DNA of 40,648 nucleotides, from contig CANMUM010000016.1 in assembly GCA_947501025.1 (NCBI GenBank), positions 1-40,648 on the forward strand. The letters are read 5' to 3'. This stretch comes from an uncultured Paracoccaceae bacterium. GTDB lineage: Bacteria > Pseudomonadota > Alphaproteobacteria > Rhodobacterales > Rhodobacteraceae. This document shows, piece by piece, positions 7,446 through 15,101 of this stretch. The first letter of the stretch is position 1, and the number at the start of each line of letters is the position of its first letter. The position numbers were made by a program, and so were the translations under genes. Below the pieces are notes generated by a model. It was not told the DNA's origin. It saw nothing but the letters and a program-made list of their open reading frames with translations, and did not search any database.

Positions 7446-7703
7446 ATGAGCGTTGATAATCTGAAAAAAATGGCTGAGAAAACTGAACTTTCGTATCTTG
7501 CGGAGCTTGGACAAGATCAGCTTGAGAAAGAAATGTGGCAAGCCTGCATTGAAAGCCCTGAATTCAGAATTGCTATCACATCAACTGCTGCGAGGGTTAT
7601 TGCACACAGCAATGATATCAAGACTTCACTTACAGTTTTTGGCCAAAATGTAGCTTTTTGTAAAAAGAAAATGACCAAACAAGGAGGCCATGATGCAGGG
7701 TAA
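7446..7703 (+). CDS. Small hypothetical early protein
   Basis: An 85-aa, mostly helical protein that I do not recognise. GGGAGG stands about 8 nt before its ATG. It sits 2 bp after the ATPase stop and overlaps the next gene, so it is part of the early operon. No conserved motif or membrane segment is visible. Confidence 0.7.
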   Translation: MSVDNLKKMAEKTELSYLAELGQDQLEKEMWQACIESPEFRIAITSTAARVIAHSNDIKTSLTVFGQNVAFCKKKMTKQGGHDAG

Positions 7704-8280
7704 TGCCAAAATTCAACTGGCTGTTCTTGAGGCAATCGGCAAACAATGCTTAACGATCGATCAAATCGAAGAGGTCACAGAGCTTAACCGCCGTCAAGTC
7801 AGTGATGGCGCTGCAGGTTTGATTACACGTGGTCATGTTGAGCGCATTGATCGTGGGTGCTTTCAACTGACCGAAAGCGGAGAGCACTGCATTGATCAAG
7901 GCATGGTATTAAACTCTGGCCCATTTGGATCTCTTAAAATTGCACGCAGAGCCGATCAGCGCGAAACATTGAGACTGCGCGCTTGGAAAGCCATGCGCAT
8001 GGATATCAACGGCACCTTTACCGTTGATGACATCGCCTTAACTGCAGCACGTGAAGGAGACAAGAATCCGATCGATAATTTACAAAAATACTTTCGTGTT
8101 TTGCACAAGGCTGGATATTTGTTTCTATCGCCAAAGCGTGCGGCTGGAACGAAACCAACATCACCCGGCTTCAAGCGGTACCGCTTGATAAGAGATACGG
8201 GTGAACACGCTCCTGTGGTTCGTAAAAAAGGAACTGAGGTCTTTGACCACAATCTTAGGGAGGTATTTCCCTGTGAGTGA
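7693..8280 (+). CDS. Winged-helix DNA-binding protein, unknown role
   Basis: A 195-aa protein. Residues about 1-65 read as a winged helix (LTIDQIEEVTELNRRQVSDGAAGLITRGHVERI), and residues about 95-165 look like a second one (GTFTVDDIALTAAREGDKN then a strand with GYLFLSPKR). It could be an early regulator or replication helper. ATG 7693 gives 5 nt to AAGGAGG; the adjacent ATG 7690 is also possible. It overlaps both neighbours, showing tight operon packing. Confidence 0.75.
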   Translation: MQGNAKIQLAVLEAIGKQCLTIDQIEEVTELNRRQVSDGAAGLITRGHVERIDRGCFQLTESGEHCIDQGMVLNSGPFGSLKIARRADQRETLRLRAWKAMRMDINGTFTVDDIALTAAREGDKNPIDNLQKYFRVLHKAGYLFLSPKRAAGTKPTSPGFKRYRLIRDTGEHAPVVRKKGTEVFDHNLREVFPCE

Positions 8281-8599
8281 TTGGTTCGAAACATTAGAAG
8301 CACAAGTTAAAGCAAAAAGTATCAGTCAAGTTGCACGAGAAATTGGATATGCGCGCCCATCTGTATCTTTGGCCTTGAATGGGAAATATCCCACTAGCAC
8401 CAAAAAAATTGCAGATGCTGTTTTGCAAACATATCAAACGGCAATTGCGTGTCCATATCTCAAATATGAGATCTCACCTGAAGAATGTGCAACTCAGAAT
8501 TCAGCACACCAACCCACTCATGATCCACTAGCGCTCAGGTTTTGGAACACCTGCCAAACATGTGAATTTAACACCAAAAAGAAAGGACATTCAAAATGA
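8273..8599 (+). CDS. Small HTH protein with C-terminal cysteines
   Basis: A 108-aa protein. Residues about 5-50 form a Cro/LacI-like helix-turn-helix (ISQVAREIGYARPSVSLALNGKYP). The C-terminal half has four cysteines (CPYLK, EECATQ, CQTCEF), which could bind zinc or a cluster. I start at GTG 8273, preceded by TAGGGAGG and overlapping the previous stop by 8 bp; the family-like N-terminus SDWFETLE starts there. The ATG at 8201 would extend through the upstream gene and has no ribosome-binding site. Role unknown. Confidence 0.75.
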   Translation: MSDWFETLEAQVKAKSISQVAREIGYARPSVSLALNGKYPTSTKKIADAVLQTYQTAIACPYLKYEISPEECATQNSAHQPTHDPLALRFWNTCQTCEFNTKKKGHSK

Positions 8600-8757
8600 C
8601 ATCCGAACGTATTCAAGAGCTTTATGACAAAATAGCCAATGCATCTAAAGAGGGTTCTACAATTCCAGCCAGTGAACTCGAGCCATATCTAGACCCTCTT
8701 GCAACAGCATATTTCAACCTCAAGACAATCGAAAAAACGCCAACCGAGGCACTTTAA
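8596..8757 (+). CDS. Small hypothetical protein (53 aa)
   Basis: A 53-aa frame beginning MTSERIQELYDKIANASK and ending TPTEAL. Its ATG overlaps the previous stop as ATGA, with GAAAGGA upstream, and it fills what would otherwise be a 172-bp gap in a tightly packed operon. It is helical and acidic. No function can be assigned. Confidence 0.65.
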   Translation: MTSERIQELYDKIANASKEGSTIPASELEPYLDPLATAYFNLKTIEKTPTEAL

Positions 8758-8771
8758 AGGAGATATATAAC

Positions 8772-9419
8772 ATGGGAATACTTCAAAACATATTAGGCAC
8801 GAACCTCACTAAAAAAGATGCCCCACAAACCATGACCAATAGTCGTGGAAAGGATGTGCCGATTGAAAATATCAGGCCATATGATCTCGCAGAAGATGGG
8901 TTGGTTGCGGATCTCTTTGATCAAGCAATTGAGGCAAGCCTAGCCCTTGCAGAGTTGCGCGAAAACACCCTTGAAAAGATACAGCAGCATCGAGAAACAG
9001 CGGCTGAGGATTATGGCGTCAAATTGAGAGACAGCCAAAAAGGCAATGTCACAATTAGCGCATATGATGGCAAACGTAAGATTGAAATCCGCATTGCTGA
9101 GTTTATTGATTTTGGTTCGTCATTGTCGGTCGCAAAAGAGTTGATTGATAATTGTGTCAATCGTTGGGCAGAGGATTCCGATCCCAAAATCAAAACCTTG
9201 ATCACAGATGCGTTTCAAACAGATAAGCACAACCGTTTGAACACCAAGCGCATCTTGGGTCTAAAGCAATACGATTTTGAAGATGATGAGTGGCGCGCAG
9301 CAATGAATGCTATCGATGCTGCAATCCGCGTTACGGGCAAAAAATCATATATTCGATTTGTTGAAAGAGATGATGACGGCGCAGAGACATCAATCTCACT
9401 CAATATCGCAAACGCATAG
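8772..9419 (+). CDS. DUF3164 family phage protein
   Basis: A 215-aa member of DUF3164, found in the early region of very many Mu-like phages and of unknown function. Recognisable blocks are YGVKLRDSQKGNVTISAYDG, the ELIDNCVNRWAED segment, LITDAFQTDKHNRLNTKRILGL and WRAAMNAIDAAIRVTGKKSYIRF. The domain fills the protein except for a short N-terminal extension. AAAGGAG stands 9 nt before the ATG. It is sometimes mislabelled as a sulfate transporter; nothing in it suggests a membrane protein. Confidence 0.92.
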   Translation: MGILQNILGTNLTKKDAPQTMTNSRGKDVPIENIRPYDLAEDGLVADLFDQAIEASLALAELRENTLEKIQQHRETAAEDYGVKLRDSQKGNVTISAYDGKRKIEIRIAEFIDFGSSLSVAKELIDNCVNRWAEDSDPKIKTLITDAFQTDKHNRLNTKRILGLKQYDFEDDEWRAAMNAIDAAIRVTGKKSYIRFVERDDDGAETSISLNIANA

Positions 9420-9428
9420 GGGATTAAT

Positions 9429-10028
9429 ATGAAACGCATCCCATTCATCACTACATTTGGAGAAATTGATCTTGCCAATCCTTCAGCTGAAGCCTTTGCA
9501 CCCGAGCACATCGCTCAAGCATTGAGCAAGATCAACCGATATGGAGGACGCACCCGCCAACCTTGGCCCGTCGCCGCTCATAGCTTGCTCGTGTTTGAAA
9601 TTGCCAAATTAAATGGCGCACATAAATTGCGCCTTCCTTGGGCACTGCTACATGATGCGCATGAAACTTTTATTGGTGATCTTACATCACCTGGGCAAGA
9701 TTTGATTTGCTTATCAAGATATAAAGATGACCCCGCACCAGATTTTATAAGCAGTCGTATTGAATATGCAAAATCTTCACTCGATCATAGCTTGGCTCTA
9801 GCATGGGGCGTTAAAATTGGTGATGTGCGCAACGAAGACAAAATCGCTTGCCAAGTCGAAATGGCGGTATTTTTCGGACACAAAATTCCAGAAGATGATT
9901 TGCACAATAAAGCAAAGCAACTTCTCATTCAAATGCTTGATGAGAATCTCACATGGATGAAATGGGCAACGCGCTGGCTACGTGTTGCAAAGCCTGATTT
10001 CAATCCACCTCATCAGTATGCCGCCTAA
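9429..10028 (+). CDS. HD-superfamily phosphohydrolase
   Basis: A 199-aa protein of the HD fold, like YfbR-type nucleotidases often carried by phages. Metal ligands are probably His51 (VAAHSLLV), His75-Asp76 (LLHDAHE) and Asp137 (RNEDKIA). The start FITTFGEIDLANPSAEAF fits the phage subgroup. The substrate is probably a (deoxy)nucleotide, so it may adjust dNTP pools during replicative transposition; no PurZ-like or thymidylate gene is nearby to suggest base modification. It has an AGGGGA ribosome-binding site and follows DUF3164 in the early operon. Confidence 0.85.
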   Translation: MKRIPFITTFGEIDLANPSAEAFAPEHIAQALSKINRYGGRTRQPWPVAAHSLLVFEIAKLNGAHKLRLPWALLHDAHETFIGDLTSPGQDLICLSRYKDDPAPDFISSRIEYAKSSLDHSLALAWGVKIGDVRNEDKIACQVEMAVFFGHKIPEDDLHNKAKQLLIQMLDENLTWMKWATRWLRVAKPDFNPPHQYAA

Positions 10029-10059
10029 AGCCACCAACCAGACTTAAAAGGAGAAAACT

Positions 10060-10347
10060 ATGTCTGATATCTACAAAAAATCTGAAGTCATCGCTGATGT
10101 TTCCGAAAAGACCAATATGTCACGTGATGATGTAAGCAAAGTGATTGATGCCTATCATGAAGCGGCTCAAACGGCCATTTGTGAAGGCAAGACTGTCCGT
10201 CTTGAAAACATCGGCTCCATTATTCCTGTGGACAAGGAAGCGCGCACGGCGCGTAACCCTCAAACTGGCGAGAGCATACAAGTACCTGCGAAAAAGGCAG
10301 TTAAATTCAGTGCATCACAAGCGCTTAAGACCGCTCAAAACTCCTAA
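10060..10347 (+). CDS. HU/IHF-family DNA-binding protein
   Basis: A 95-aa HU-type protein. It has the two N-terminal helices (YKKSEVIADVSEKTNMSRDD then VIDAYHEAAQTAICEGKTV), the strand with LENIGSIIPVDKEART, and the arm RNPQTGESIQVPAKK with the intercalating-proline region, ending VKFSASQALK. Mu needs host HU and IHF for transpososome assembly and early control; this phage may bring its own. An AAAAGGAGAA site precedes it, and two hairpins follow it. Confidence 0.92.
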   Translation: MSDIYKKSEVIADVSEKTNMSRDDVSKVIDAYHEAAQTAICEGKTVRLENIGSIIPVDKEARTARNPQTGESIQVPAKKAVKFSASQALKTAQNS

Positions 10348-10352
10348 TCGAA

Positions 10353-10392
10353 ACGCCCCGTTGGGGCGTCATCAAGAGGTTGTTCTCTTGAT
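10353..10392. terminator. Tandem hairpins after HU gene
   Basis: ACGCCCC (10353-10359) / GGGGCGT (10363-10369) has a 3-nt loop, and ATCAAGAG (10371-10378) / CTCTTGAT (10385-10392) a 6-nt loop. Neither has a T-run, so this may be a processing or stability element rather than a full terminator. Confidence 0.4.
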
Positions 10393-10420
10393 CTGATGAG
10401 AAGCAAAAAGGAGAATAATT

Positions 10421-10849
10421 ATGGGATATACAGCTGCGGTGCCCGCCGTTGGAAAAAAAACACTTGATAAAGATGCACCAAAAGCAAAGCTATCTTTGAA
10501 CAAAAATGGAACTGAAGCATTTGTTTGGCTTTCATTTCCTGGTCATGTTGCAAAAGATTTGTTTGGTGAAAATTGTCAAACTCAAAAATTTGATATTCAA
10601 GTTGGTCACGGAATCGATCAAGGTAAGTTGAGAATAGTAGACAAAGAAGATGGAAAATTCAGTGTAAGATGCCTTGTCGGTGGTGGAATTTCTATAAAAA
10701 TTAAAGCATGGGATTTATTGCTAAGAGCTTCACATGAAAGCGCATGCTGTAAAATTTTAGAACCCGAAGATGATGGCTGGTTTCTGCTAGAGCTTCCGAG
10801 TTGGTCAAAAAGAAAGGACACCACACTTAACACTCTAGGAAGAGCTTAA
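10421..10849 (+). CDS. Hypothetical early protein
   Basis: A 142-aa soluble protein I do not recognise. It is beta-rich in the centre (EAFVWLSFPG, GKFSVRCLVGGGISIKIKAW) and ends basic. AAAAGGAG precedes the ATG; only 1 bp separates it from gemA. Its local sequence is somewhat more AT-rich than the neighbours. Confidence 0.7.
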   Translation: MGYTAAVPAVGKKTLDKDAPKAKLSLNKNGTEAFVWLSFPGHVAKDLFGENCQTQKFDIQVGHGIDQGKLRIVDKEDGKFSVRCLVGGGISIKIKAWDLLLRASHESACCKILEPEDDGWFLLELPSWSKRKDTTLNTLGRA

Positions 10850-10850
10850 T

Positions 10851-11255
10851 ATGGCACGTAATCCTCAGCACGCTCAGATTCAAATTGCTAGAAAAGAACT
10901 TAAACTGGTCGATGACGATTATCGCTCTCTTCTTAAGCGTGTGACGGGTCATATGTCGAGCACTCAACTTAATGCTGCTGATCGCAGCAAGGTCATTTTG
11001 GAGCTGCGCCGCCTTGGATGGCAAGGTGGCTCCAAACCTCAACGCAAAGCATCTGAAAAGCCATATGTGCGAAAGATATTTGCTTTGTGGGGCCAGCTCA
11101 AGAAAGACGGTATCTGGAAAAATCCAGATCGAAAATCTTTAATCACATTTGTGAAAAAAATGACAGATCGAGATGATCCCGAATGGCTGAGTTACGCTGA
11201 GGCCACGCAGGTAATCGAAGCATTAAAAGCAATGCAAGTTGGGAATGCCAAATGA
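10851..11255 (+). CDS. gemA: GemA-like regulatory protein (DUF1018)
   Basis: A 134-aa homologue of Mu GemA/gp16. Family blocks are IQIARKELKLVDDDYRSLLKRVTG, the SKVILELRRLGWQGG segment, and KIFALWGQLKKDGIWKNPDRKSL followed by the YAEATQVIEALK helix. In Mu, GemA-Mor affects host DNA supercoiling and gene expression. It lies upstream of the Mor-type gene as in Mu, although seven genes are inserted between them. Confidence 0.92.
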   Translation: MARNPQHAQIQIARKELKLVDDDYRSLLKRVTGHMSSTQLNAADRSKVILELRRLGWQGGSKPQRKASEKPYVRKIFALWGQLKKDGIWKNPDRKSLITFVKKMTDRDDPEWLSYAEATQVIEALKAMQVGNAK

Positions 11256-11440
11256 ATATCTGCCCAATCTGTAAAAAACGCCACAATCCTCCATGCCGTG
11301 TCTCACTCAGTGAGCCTGCATACAACCTTGGTATTAAAGATGCGATCGTTTGGCTCTTAAAAAACCATGGCGAATATAAGCCAGAATTCTTGGCGGAGTG
11401 TATGGCAAATGATTTATTGCCAAAGCACAAGGGAGATTGA
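11252..11440 (+). CDS. Small zinc-finger-like protein
   Basis: A 62-aa protein with CPICKKRHNPPC at its N-terminus, a likely zinc-binding knuckle, followed by a helix. Its ATG overlaps the gemA stop (ATGA), which supports translation. Function unknown. Confidence 0.65.
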   Translation: MNICPICKKRHNPPCRVSLSEPAYNLGIKDAIVWLLKNHGEYKPEFLAECMANDLLPKHKGD

Positions 11441-11443
11441 GAT

Positions 11444-11695
11444 ATGCTGAATAATTTAATCGTCCTATTTTTCATAATCCCGTTAATTGCACATACTCTA
11501 AAGTTTTGGGTACGTGGGGCCTTTGAGGTTTATTTTATGCTGTGTGATTTGATGGGTTGGAAGTATACAACCGCTCGGTTTGAAAAAGTAACTTATCAAA
11601 CAAAAGGATATGAGCCACACGCTATCACCTATTTTATTGACCGATATGGTGATCGACATGTTGTCAAATATGAAGGGAAGTTTGATGTTAAATGA
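11444..11695 (+). CDS. Small membrane protein
   Basis: An 83-aa protein with one N-terminal hydrophobic segment (LIVLFFIIPLIAHTL, about residues 5-19) and a possible second (about 27-40), followed by a polar tail. Only 3 bp follow the previous stop, and AGGGAGA stands upstream. It overlaps the methyltransferase start by 11 bp. Function unknown. Confidence 0.65.
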   Translation: MLNNLIVLFFIIPLIAHTLKFWVRGAFEVYFMLCDLMGWKYTTARFEKVTYQTKGYEPHAITYFIDRYGDRHVVKYEGKFDVK

Positions 11696-12422
11696 TTTGC
11701 CGTTCCAAAACCTCATGCCCTTCAAATATGGCTCAATCCTTGCTGATCCGCCTTGGGCATACACTATGCGCTCTGAAAAAGGTTATGCCAAATCACCTGA
11801 GGCGCATTACGATACGATGAGTGCTGATGATATCAAAGCACTACCTGTTGGCCATTTAGCATCCAAAAATTGCTTGTTGTTTATGTGGTCAACTTGGCCA
11901 CATTTGAAAATCGCGCAAGAGGTTATGGAGGCTTGGGGTTTTAAATACATCACGGGAGGTGCTTGGATTAAGCGCACTGTGAATTGGAAGCTCGCATTTG
12001 GAAATGGCTACGTATTGCGCAGTGCGACCGAGCCTTTTTTGATTGGCAAAATTGGCAATCCAAAGGTTTACTCAAAGTCTATACGCAACGTCATTGATTT
12101 GCCTCTCGAGGATGCCATTCCCGACACAATCGAAAGTTTGCGCCGCGAACACTCCCGCAAACCAATCCAAATGCGTGAGATGATTGAAGAGCTACAACCA
12201 GACACATTTAAAGCAGAGCTATTCGCCCGTGAACCTTGGGCAGGCAATGATGTCTGGGGCAATCAAACAGATAAGTTTGATACAAACAAAAATTCTAATC
12301 CTGATATGGTTGAACCTGCCAGTTCTATCCCTGTGGCCATATCAGGTCTTGGTCGGAGTAATCGCGATACTCCCCTAGCATCGCTTGAGCGCTCCGACCG
12401 ATTTAACCAAGTGGAGACATAG
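11685..12422 (+). CDS. MT-A70-family adenine N6-methyltransferase
   Basis: A 245-aa enzyme of the MT-A70 family, predicted to transfer methyl from SAM to adenine N6 in DNA. The catalytic DPPW motif is at residues 21-24 (ILADPPWAY), followed by YDTMSADDIKALPV, LFMWSTWPHL and the far-downstream REHSRKPIQM block typical of the family. The C-terminal tail after EPWAGNDVWGNQ is low-complexity and extra. Phages use such enzymes to evade host restriction. ATG 11685 follows AAGGGAAG; an in-frame ATG at 11610 would overlap the membrane gene deeply. A second, unrelated adenine methylase lies at 38636. Confidence 0.9.
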   Translation: MLNDLPFQNLMPFKYGSILADPPWAYTMRSEKGYAKSPEAHYDTMSADDIKALPVGHLASKNCLLFMWSTWPHLKIAQEVMEAWGFKYITGGAWIKRTVNWKLAFGNGYVLRSATEPFLIGKIGNPKVYSKSIRNVIDLPLEDAIPDTIESLRREHSRKPIQMREMIEELQPDTFKAELFAREPWAGNDVWGNQTDKFDTNKNSNPDMVEPASSIPVAISGLGRSNRDTPLASLERSDRFNQVET

Positions 12423-12425
12423 AAA

Positions 12426-12626
12426 ATGTCACGGCCCAAAGAGCGCTTAAGTGAATACACCGAATTAGCTTCGGATATCCGCGTACGCACAAATCGCACC
12501 CAAGTTGGTCGAATTCCATATGACGCGCGTTGTGATTTGGTAGCTGCTGCCAAAAGCATTGATGAACTGGTGGAGATTGTTAGAAACTATATGCGTGCCA
12601 ATCGTGAATTGAGGAAAGAACTATGA
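12426..12626 (+). CDS. Small hypothetical protein
   Basis: A 66-aa helical, charged protein (SIDELVEIVRNYMRANRELRKEL at the end, kept here only as a description). It follows the methyltransferase by 3 bp with GGAG upstream, and its stop overlaps the next ATG. Not recognised. Confidence 0.65.
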   Translation: MSRPKERLSEYTELASDIRVRTNRTQVGRIPYDARCDLVAAAKSIDELVEIVRNYMRANRELRKEL

Positions 12627-12865
12627 AACGCCTTCCCGTTACTGATCATGCTGTACTGCGATATCTTGAGCGCATGGGCTATGTTGATGTTGAAGCTGTG
12701 CGTGCGCACATCCATGCAGAGACACGTGATGCGATCAATGCAGGTGCAAGCAAGATCACAAGTAAGGGCGTTGAATACCGCATAAATCACGGCAAGGTGG
12801 TTACTTTAATGCCTTCTGCTAAACCCAATCGGCCTACAATAATTGGGAGGCGGCCGCATGATTGA
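12623..12865 (+). CDS. Small phage protein, DHAVLRYLER type
   Basis: An 80-aa protein of a type often seen in Mu-like and other prophages of alphaproteobacteria: TDHAVLRYLERMGYVDVEAV at the start, then KGVEYRINHGKVVTLMPS. No function is established. It is translationally coupled to both neighbours by overlaps, with GAGGAAAG before the ATG. Confidence 0.72.
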   Translation: MKRLPVTDHAVLRYLERMGYVDVEAVRAHIHAETRDAINAGASKITSKGVEYRINHGKVVTLMPSAKPNRPTIIGRRPHD

Positions 12866-13277
12866 ATATCTCAAAATTGAATGGCCTGAAGGGCTTGGTG
12901 CTATCGCCGAAATTCTAGGTGATGAAATTGCCTGGGAGCTTGTAAGCTGTTGCCCGGGCATTAGGCTTGATATCCCTAAAACGGACACACAACATAATTA
13001 TGCCTTTATGCAGTTGTCCGAAACAACACGCCAAAAACTGCGCAAAGAATTTGGCGGTGATCGGTTTTATATTCCCAAATTTGAGAACGAGCGCAATGAA
13101 GCTATCGCGGCCGCAATTGAAGTGATGTCTGTTGAGGGCTGTAGTTATCAAGAGATTGCTCTAAAACTAGGCTTGACCGAAACACGTATCTGGCAGATAA
13201 AAAGTGCACGCGCATCATCAAAGACAACATCTGGGCCAACTCCAAGACAAGATCCTCGCCAAAAATCCTTATTTTAA
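12858..13277 (+). CDS. mor: Mor/C-family transcription activator
   Basis: A 139-aa homologue of the Mu middle and late activators Mor and C. The N-terminal dimerisation half has LGAIAEILGDEIAWELVSCC; the C-terminal half has KLRKEFGGDRFYIPK and the helix-turn-helix SYQEIALKLGLTETRIWQIK (about 94-113). It is the last early gene and is followed at once by the first late promoter, as Mor precedes Pm in Mu. I find one such gene only, so it may drive all late operons. ATG 12858 is preceded by GGGAGG; the frame from 12843 lacks one. Confidence 0.88.
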   Translation: MIEYLKIEWPEGLGAIAEILGDEIAWELVSCCPGIRLDIPKTDTQHNYAFMQLSETTRQKLRKEFGGDRFYIPKFENERNEAIAAAIEVMSVEGCSYQEIALKLGLTETRIWQIKSARASSKTTSGPTPRQDPRQKSLF

Positions 13278-13284
13278 GAAACTC

Positions 13285-13330
13285 ACCTTAAAGGCTTAAG
13301 GTAATCTATCTCACGCGCGCGCGATACATA
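13285..13330 (+). promoter_or_regulatory. Late promoter 1, Mor-type dyad
   Basis: ACCTTAA (13285-13291) and TTAAGGT (13296-13302) form a perfect dyad with the 4-nt centre AGGC. It continues as TAATCTATC, an alternating CG tract (13314-13323) and a possible -10 at ATACAT (13324-13329). The dyad centre lies about 43 bp before a start site placed 8 bp past that -10, as for Mor at Mu Pm. It leads into the lysis and terminase genes. The same dyad recurs at 31932 and, weaker, at 20708. Confidence 0.65.
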
Positions 13331-13358
13331 GATCACAATTCAAAAAAGGATTTGATTT

Positions 13359-13799
13359 ATGGGCATTGTAAGCAATCTAACAAGTAATATGATTTCCAGT
13401 GTTGGCAATATCATTGATGATGTCGTGACAACTGATGAGGAGCGCGAAACGCTTCAGCTGCGCTTAGAAGAAATTCTTCAACGCCCCGAACTCAAAGAGC
13501 TTGATGAACGCATCGCTCAAGCGCAACACCCTTCGCTGTTTGTGGCTGGCGGTCGCCCTTTCGTAATCTGGGCTGCAGGCCTTGGCATCGCATATAACGT
13601 CATCTGTGTTTCTTTTCTGAGCTGGCTTGGGGTTGTATTCGGCGGGCCTGATTTTCCGCAGATTACTCCTCTTGATTGGGATCAGCTCCTTGCTCTTGCA
13701 GGCCTTGCAGGTGGAACAAGCTTTGTACGCCACCTTGATAAAGTTAAGGGCGTTTCGCGCAGTAATTTACGTTCCATCCAAGAAGGAGGGCTATACTAA
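13359..13799 (+). CDS. Holin, 3-TM type
   Basis: A 146-aa protein resembling the 3TM holin family (PF11351-like) of Mu-like phages and gene transfer agents. The N-terminal helix is amphipathic (DEERETLQLRLEEILQ), then GGRPFVIWAAGLGIAYNVIC is the first membrane segment with the characteristic RPF. Two more hydrophobic segments follow (about 85-95 and 112-122). It would form membrane lesions releasing the endolysin. It is the first gene after late promoter 1 and overlaps the endolysin start by one base. Confidence 0.82.
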   Translation: MGIVSNLTSNMISSVGNIIDDVVTTDEERETLQLRLEEILQRPELKELDERIAQAQHPSLFVAGGRPFVIWAAGLGIAYNVICVSFLSWLGVVFGGPDFPQITPLDWDQLLALAGLAGGTSFVRHLDKVKGVSRSNLRSIQEGGLY

Positions 13800-14611
13800 T
13801 GGCTAACCAACAACTCACAATTGACGATATTCAACGTGCAATAAGCGCAACCGCACCACGTGTGCGTGGTCGCAAAGGTCAAAAGCAACAGAAAGTTATT
13901 GCAGGCCTTCTTGATCACATGCCGCAATTGATGCTTAAAAATGAGATTAACACACCTTTGCGTGCTGCTCACTTCATTGCACAAATCGCACATGAGTCGG
14001 ATGGCTTTTGTACGAATGAAGAATATGCATCTGGTCGCGCCTATGAAGGGCGAAAAGACCTTGGAAACACGAAGCCAGGATATGGCGTTTTGTACAAAGG
14101 GCGCGCTGTTTTGCAGTGCACGGGATATTATAATTACAAATTCTACGGCAATTTACTTGATCTTGACTTGGTCGGGCGTCCTGAATTGCTGCTTGAAGCA
14201 GAGCATAGCTGTGCTTTTACCGTCGCGTATTGGAATCAGCACAAGCTCAACACCTATGCTGACAACAATGATATCCGCAAAGTAACCCGCAAGATTAATG
14301 GCGGATATAATGGCCTTCGCGATCGCATGCATTATTTTGACAAAGCCTCAAAAATATTGGGTGTAAGAAATGACAAACCCGCACTCCTTAAGCGCGGCAC
14401 TAAGGGCGCGGACGTTAAAGCTGTTCAAAAGCAATTGATCGCTCATGGATATAATGTTGGTATTGTTGATGGTGATTTTGGCAAACAAACTGACCGTGCT
14501 GTTCGCGTATTCCAAAGTGATCGCGGCCTGAAGGTTGATGGAAAAATCCTTGTTGATGGTGTGACTTGGCGCGCATTGCATTCAGAGGTTGAGGCAAATG
14601 GCGCACACTAA
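13799..14611 (+). CDS. Endolysin: GH19 chitinase-like plus peptidoglycan-binding domain
   Basis: A 270-aa lysis enzyme. Residues about 5-185 match GH19-type phage endolysins: HFIAQIAHESDGF (likely catalytic Glu66), GRAYEGRKDLGNTKPGYGVLYKGR and QCTGYYNY, and a late INGGYNGLRDR. Residues about 196-262 are a PG_binding_1 domain (GADVKAVQKQLIAHGYN, VDGDFGKQT, VRVFQSDRGL). It cleaves cell-wall glycan strands. There is no signal peptide, so it depends on the holin upstream. Confidence 0.93.
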   Translation: MANQQLTIDDIQRAISATAPRVRGRKGQKQQKVIAGLLDHMPQLMLKNEINTPLRAAHFIAQIAHESDGFCTNEEYASGRAYEGRKDLGNTKPGYGVLYKGRAVLQCTGYYNYKFYGNLLDLDLVGRPELLLEAEHSCAFTVAYWNQHKLNTYADNNDIRKVTRKINGGYNGLRDRMHYFDKASKILGVRNDKPALLKRGTKGADVKAVQKQLIAHGYNVGIVDGDFGKQTDRAVRVFQSDRGLKVDGKILVDGVTWRALHSEVEANGAH

Positions 14612-15101
14612 AGAGCAAAAAGCTTCTGCACGAAACCTCTATGTGAACGCACGCCAATCAGCAACTGTTATTGCAGTTACGATTGGCGTCTCACCTGCAA
14701 CGATCAGGCGCTGGAAGAGTGATTCAAAAGTATCAGGAGATGATTGGGATCTTGCACGCGCCGCAAGCTCAATGATTGGTGAAGGCTTTGATAGCGTCGT
14801 TGGTGAAGCCGTTGACCATTTTGTGGTGATGTTCCAATCGACAATGTCGAGTATCAAGGACAACAAGGAGATGGCTGCACCCGATCGTGTGAAGCTGATG
14901 GCGTCGCTCACAGATAGCTTTTCAAAGATGATGACGTCTGCTGGAAAATCGTCGCCTTCACTGTCAAAACTGGGCATAGCCACAGATGTCTTGAAACTTC
15001 TTGCCGATTACATTCGCGAAAAGTTCCCTCAACACTCAAGCGCTTTTTTGGAAATCATTGAACCCTTTGCAGAAAAGCTCGCACAGGATTTTCGGCAATG
15101 A
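14598..15101 (+). CDS. DUF1804 protein, putative small terminase subunit
   Basis: A 167-aa protein of DUF1804 (Mu gp27-like). It has ARNLYVNARQSATVIAVTIGV then SPATIRRWKSDSKVSGDDWD, a helix-turn-helix, and the DRVKLMASLTDSFSKMM block. Its place directly before the large terminase suggests the DNA-recognising small subunit, to mark phage ends for headful packaging. ATG 14598 is used because GAGGTTGAGG precedes it and the family starts MAH; the TTG at 14589 is less likely. Confidence 0.85.
   Translation: MAHTKEQKASARNLYVNARQSATVIAVTIGVSPATIRRWKSDSKVSGDDWDLARAASSMIGEGFDSVVGEAVDHFVVMFQSTMSSIKDNKEMAAPDRVKLMASLTDSFSKMMTSAGKSSPSLSKLGIATDVLKLLADYIREKFPQHSSAFLEIIEPFAEKLAQDFRQ

Noticed and set aside
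9429-10028. Base-substitution (DatZ-type) role for the HD hydrolase
   Set aside because: No PurZ or related DNA polymerase genes are present; a general nucleotidase is the safer reading.
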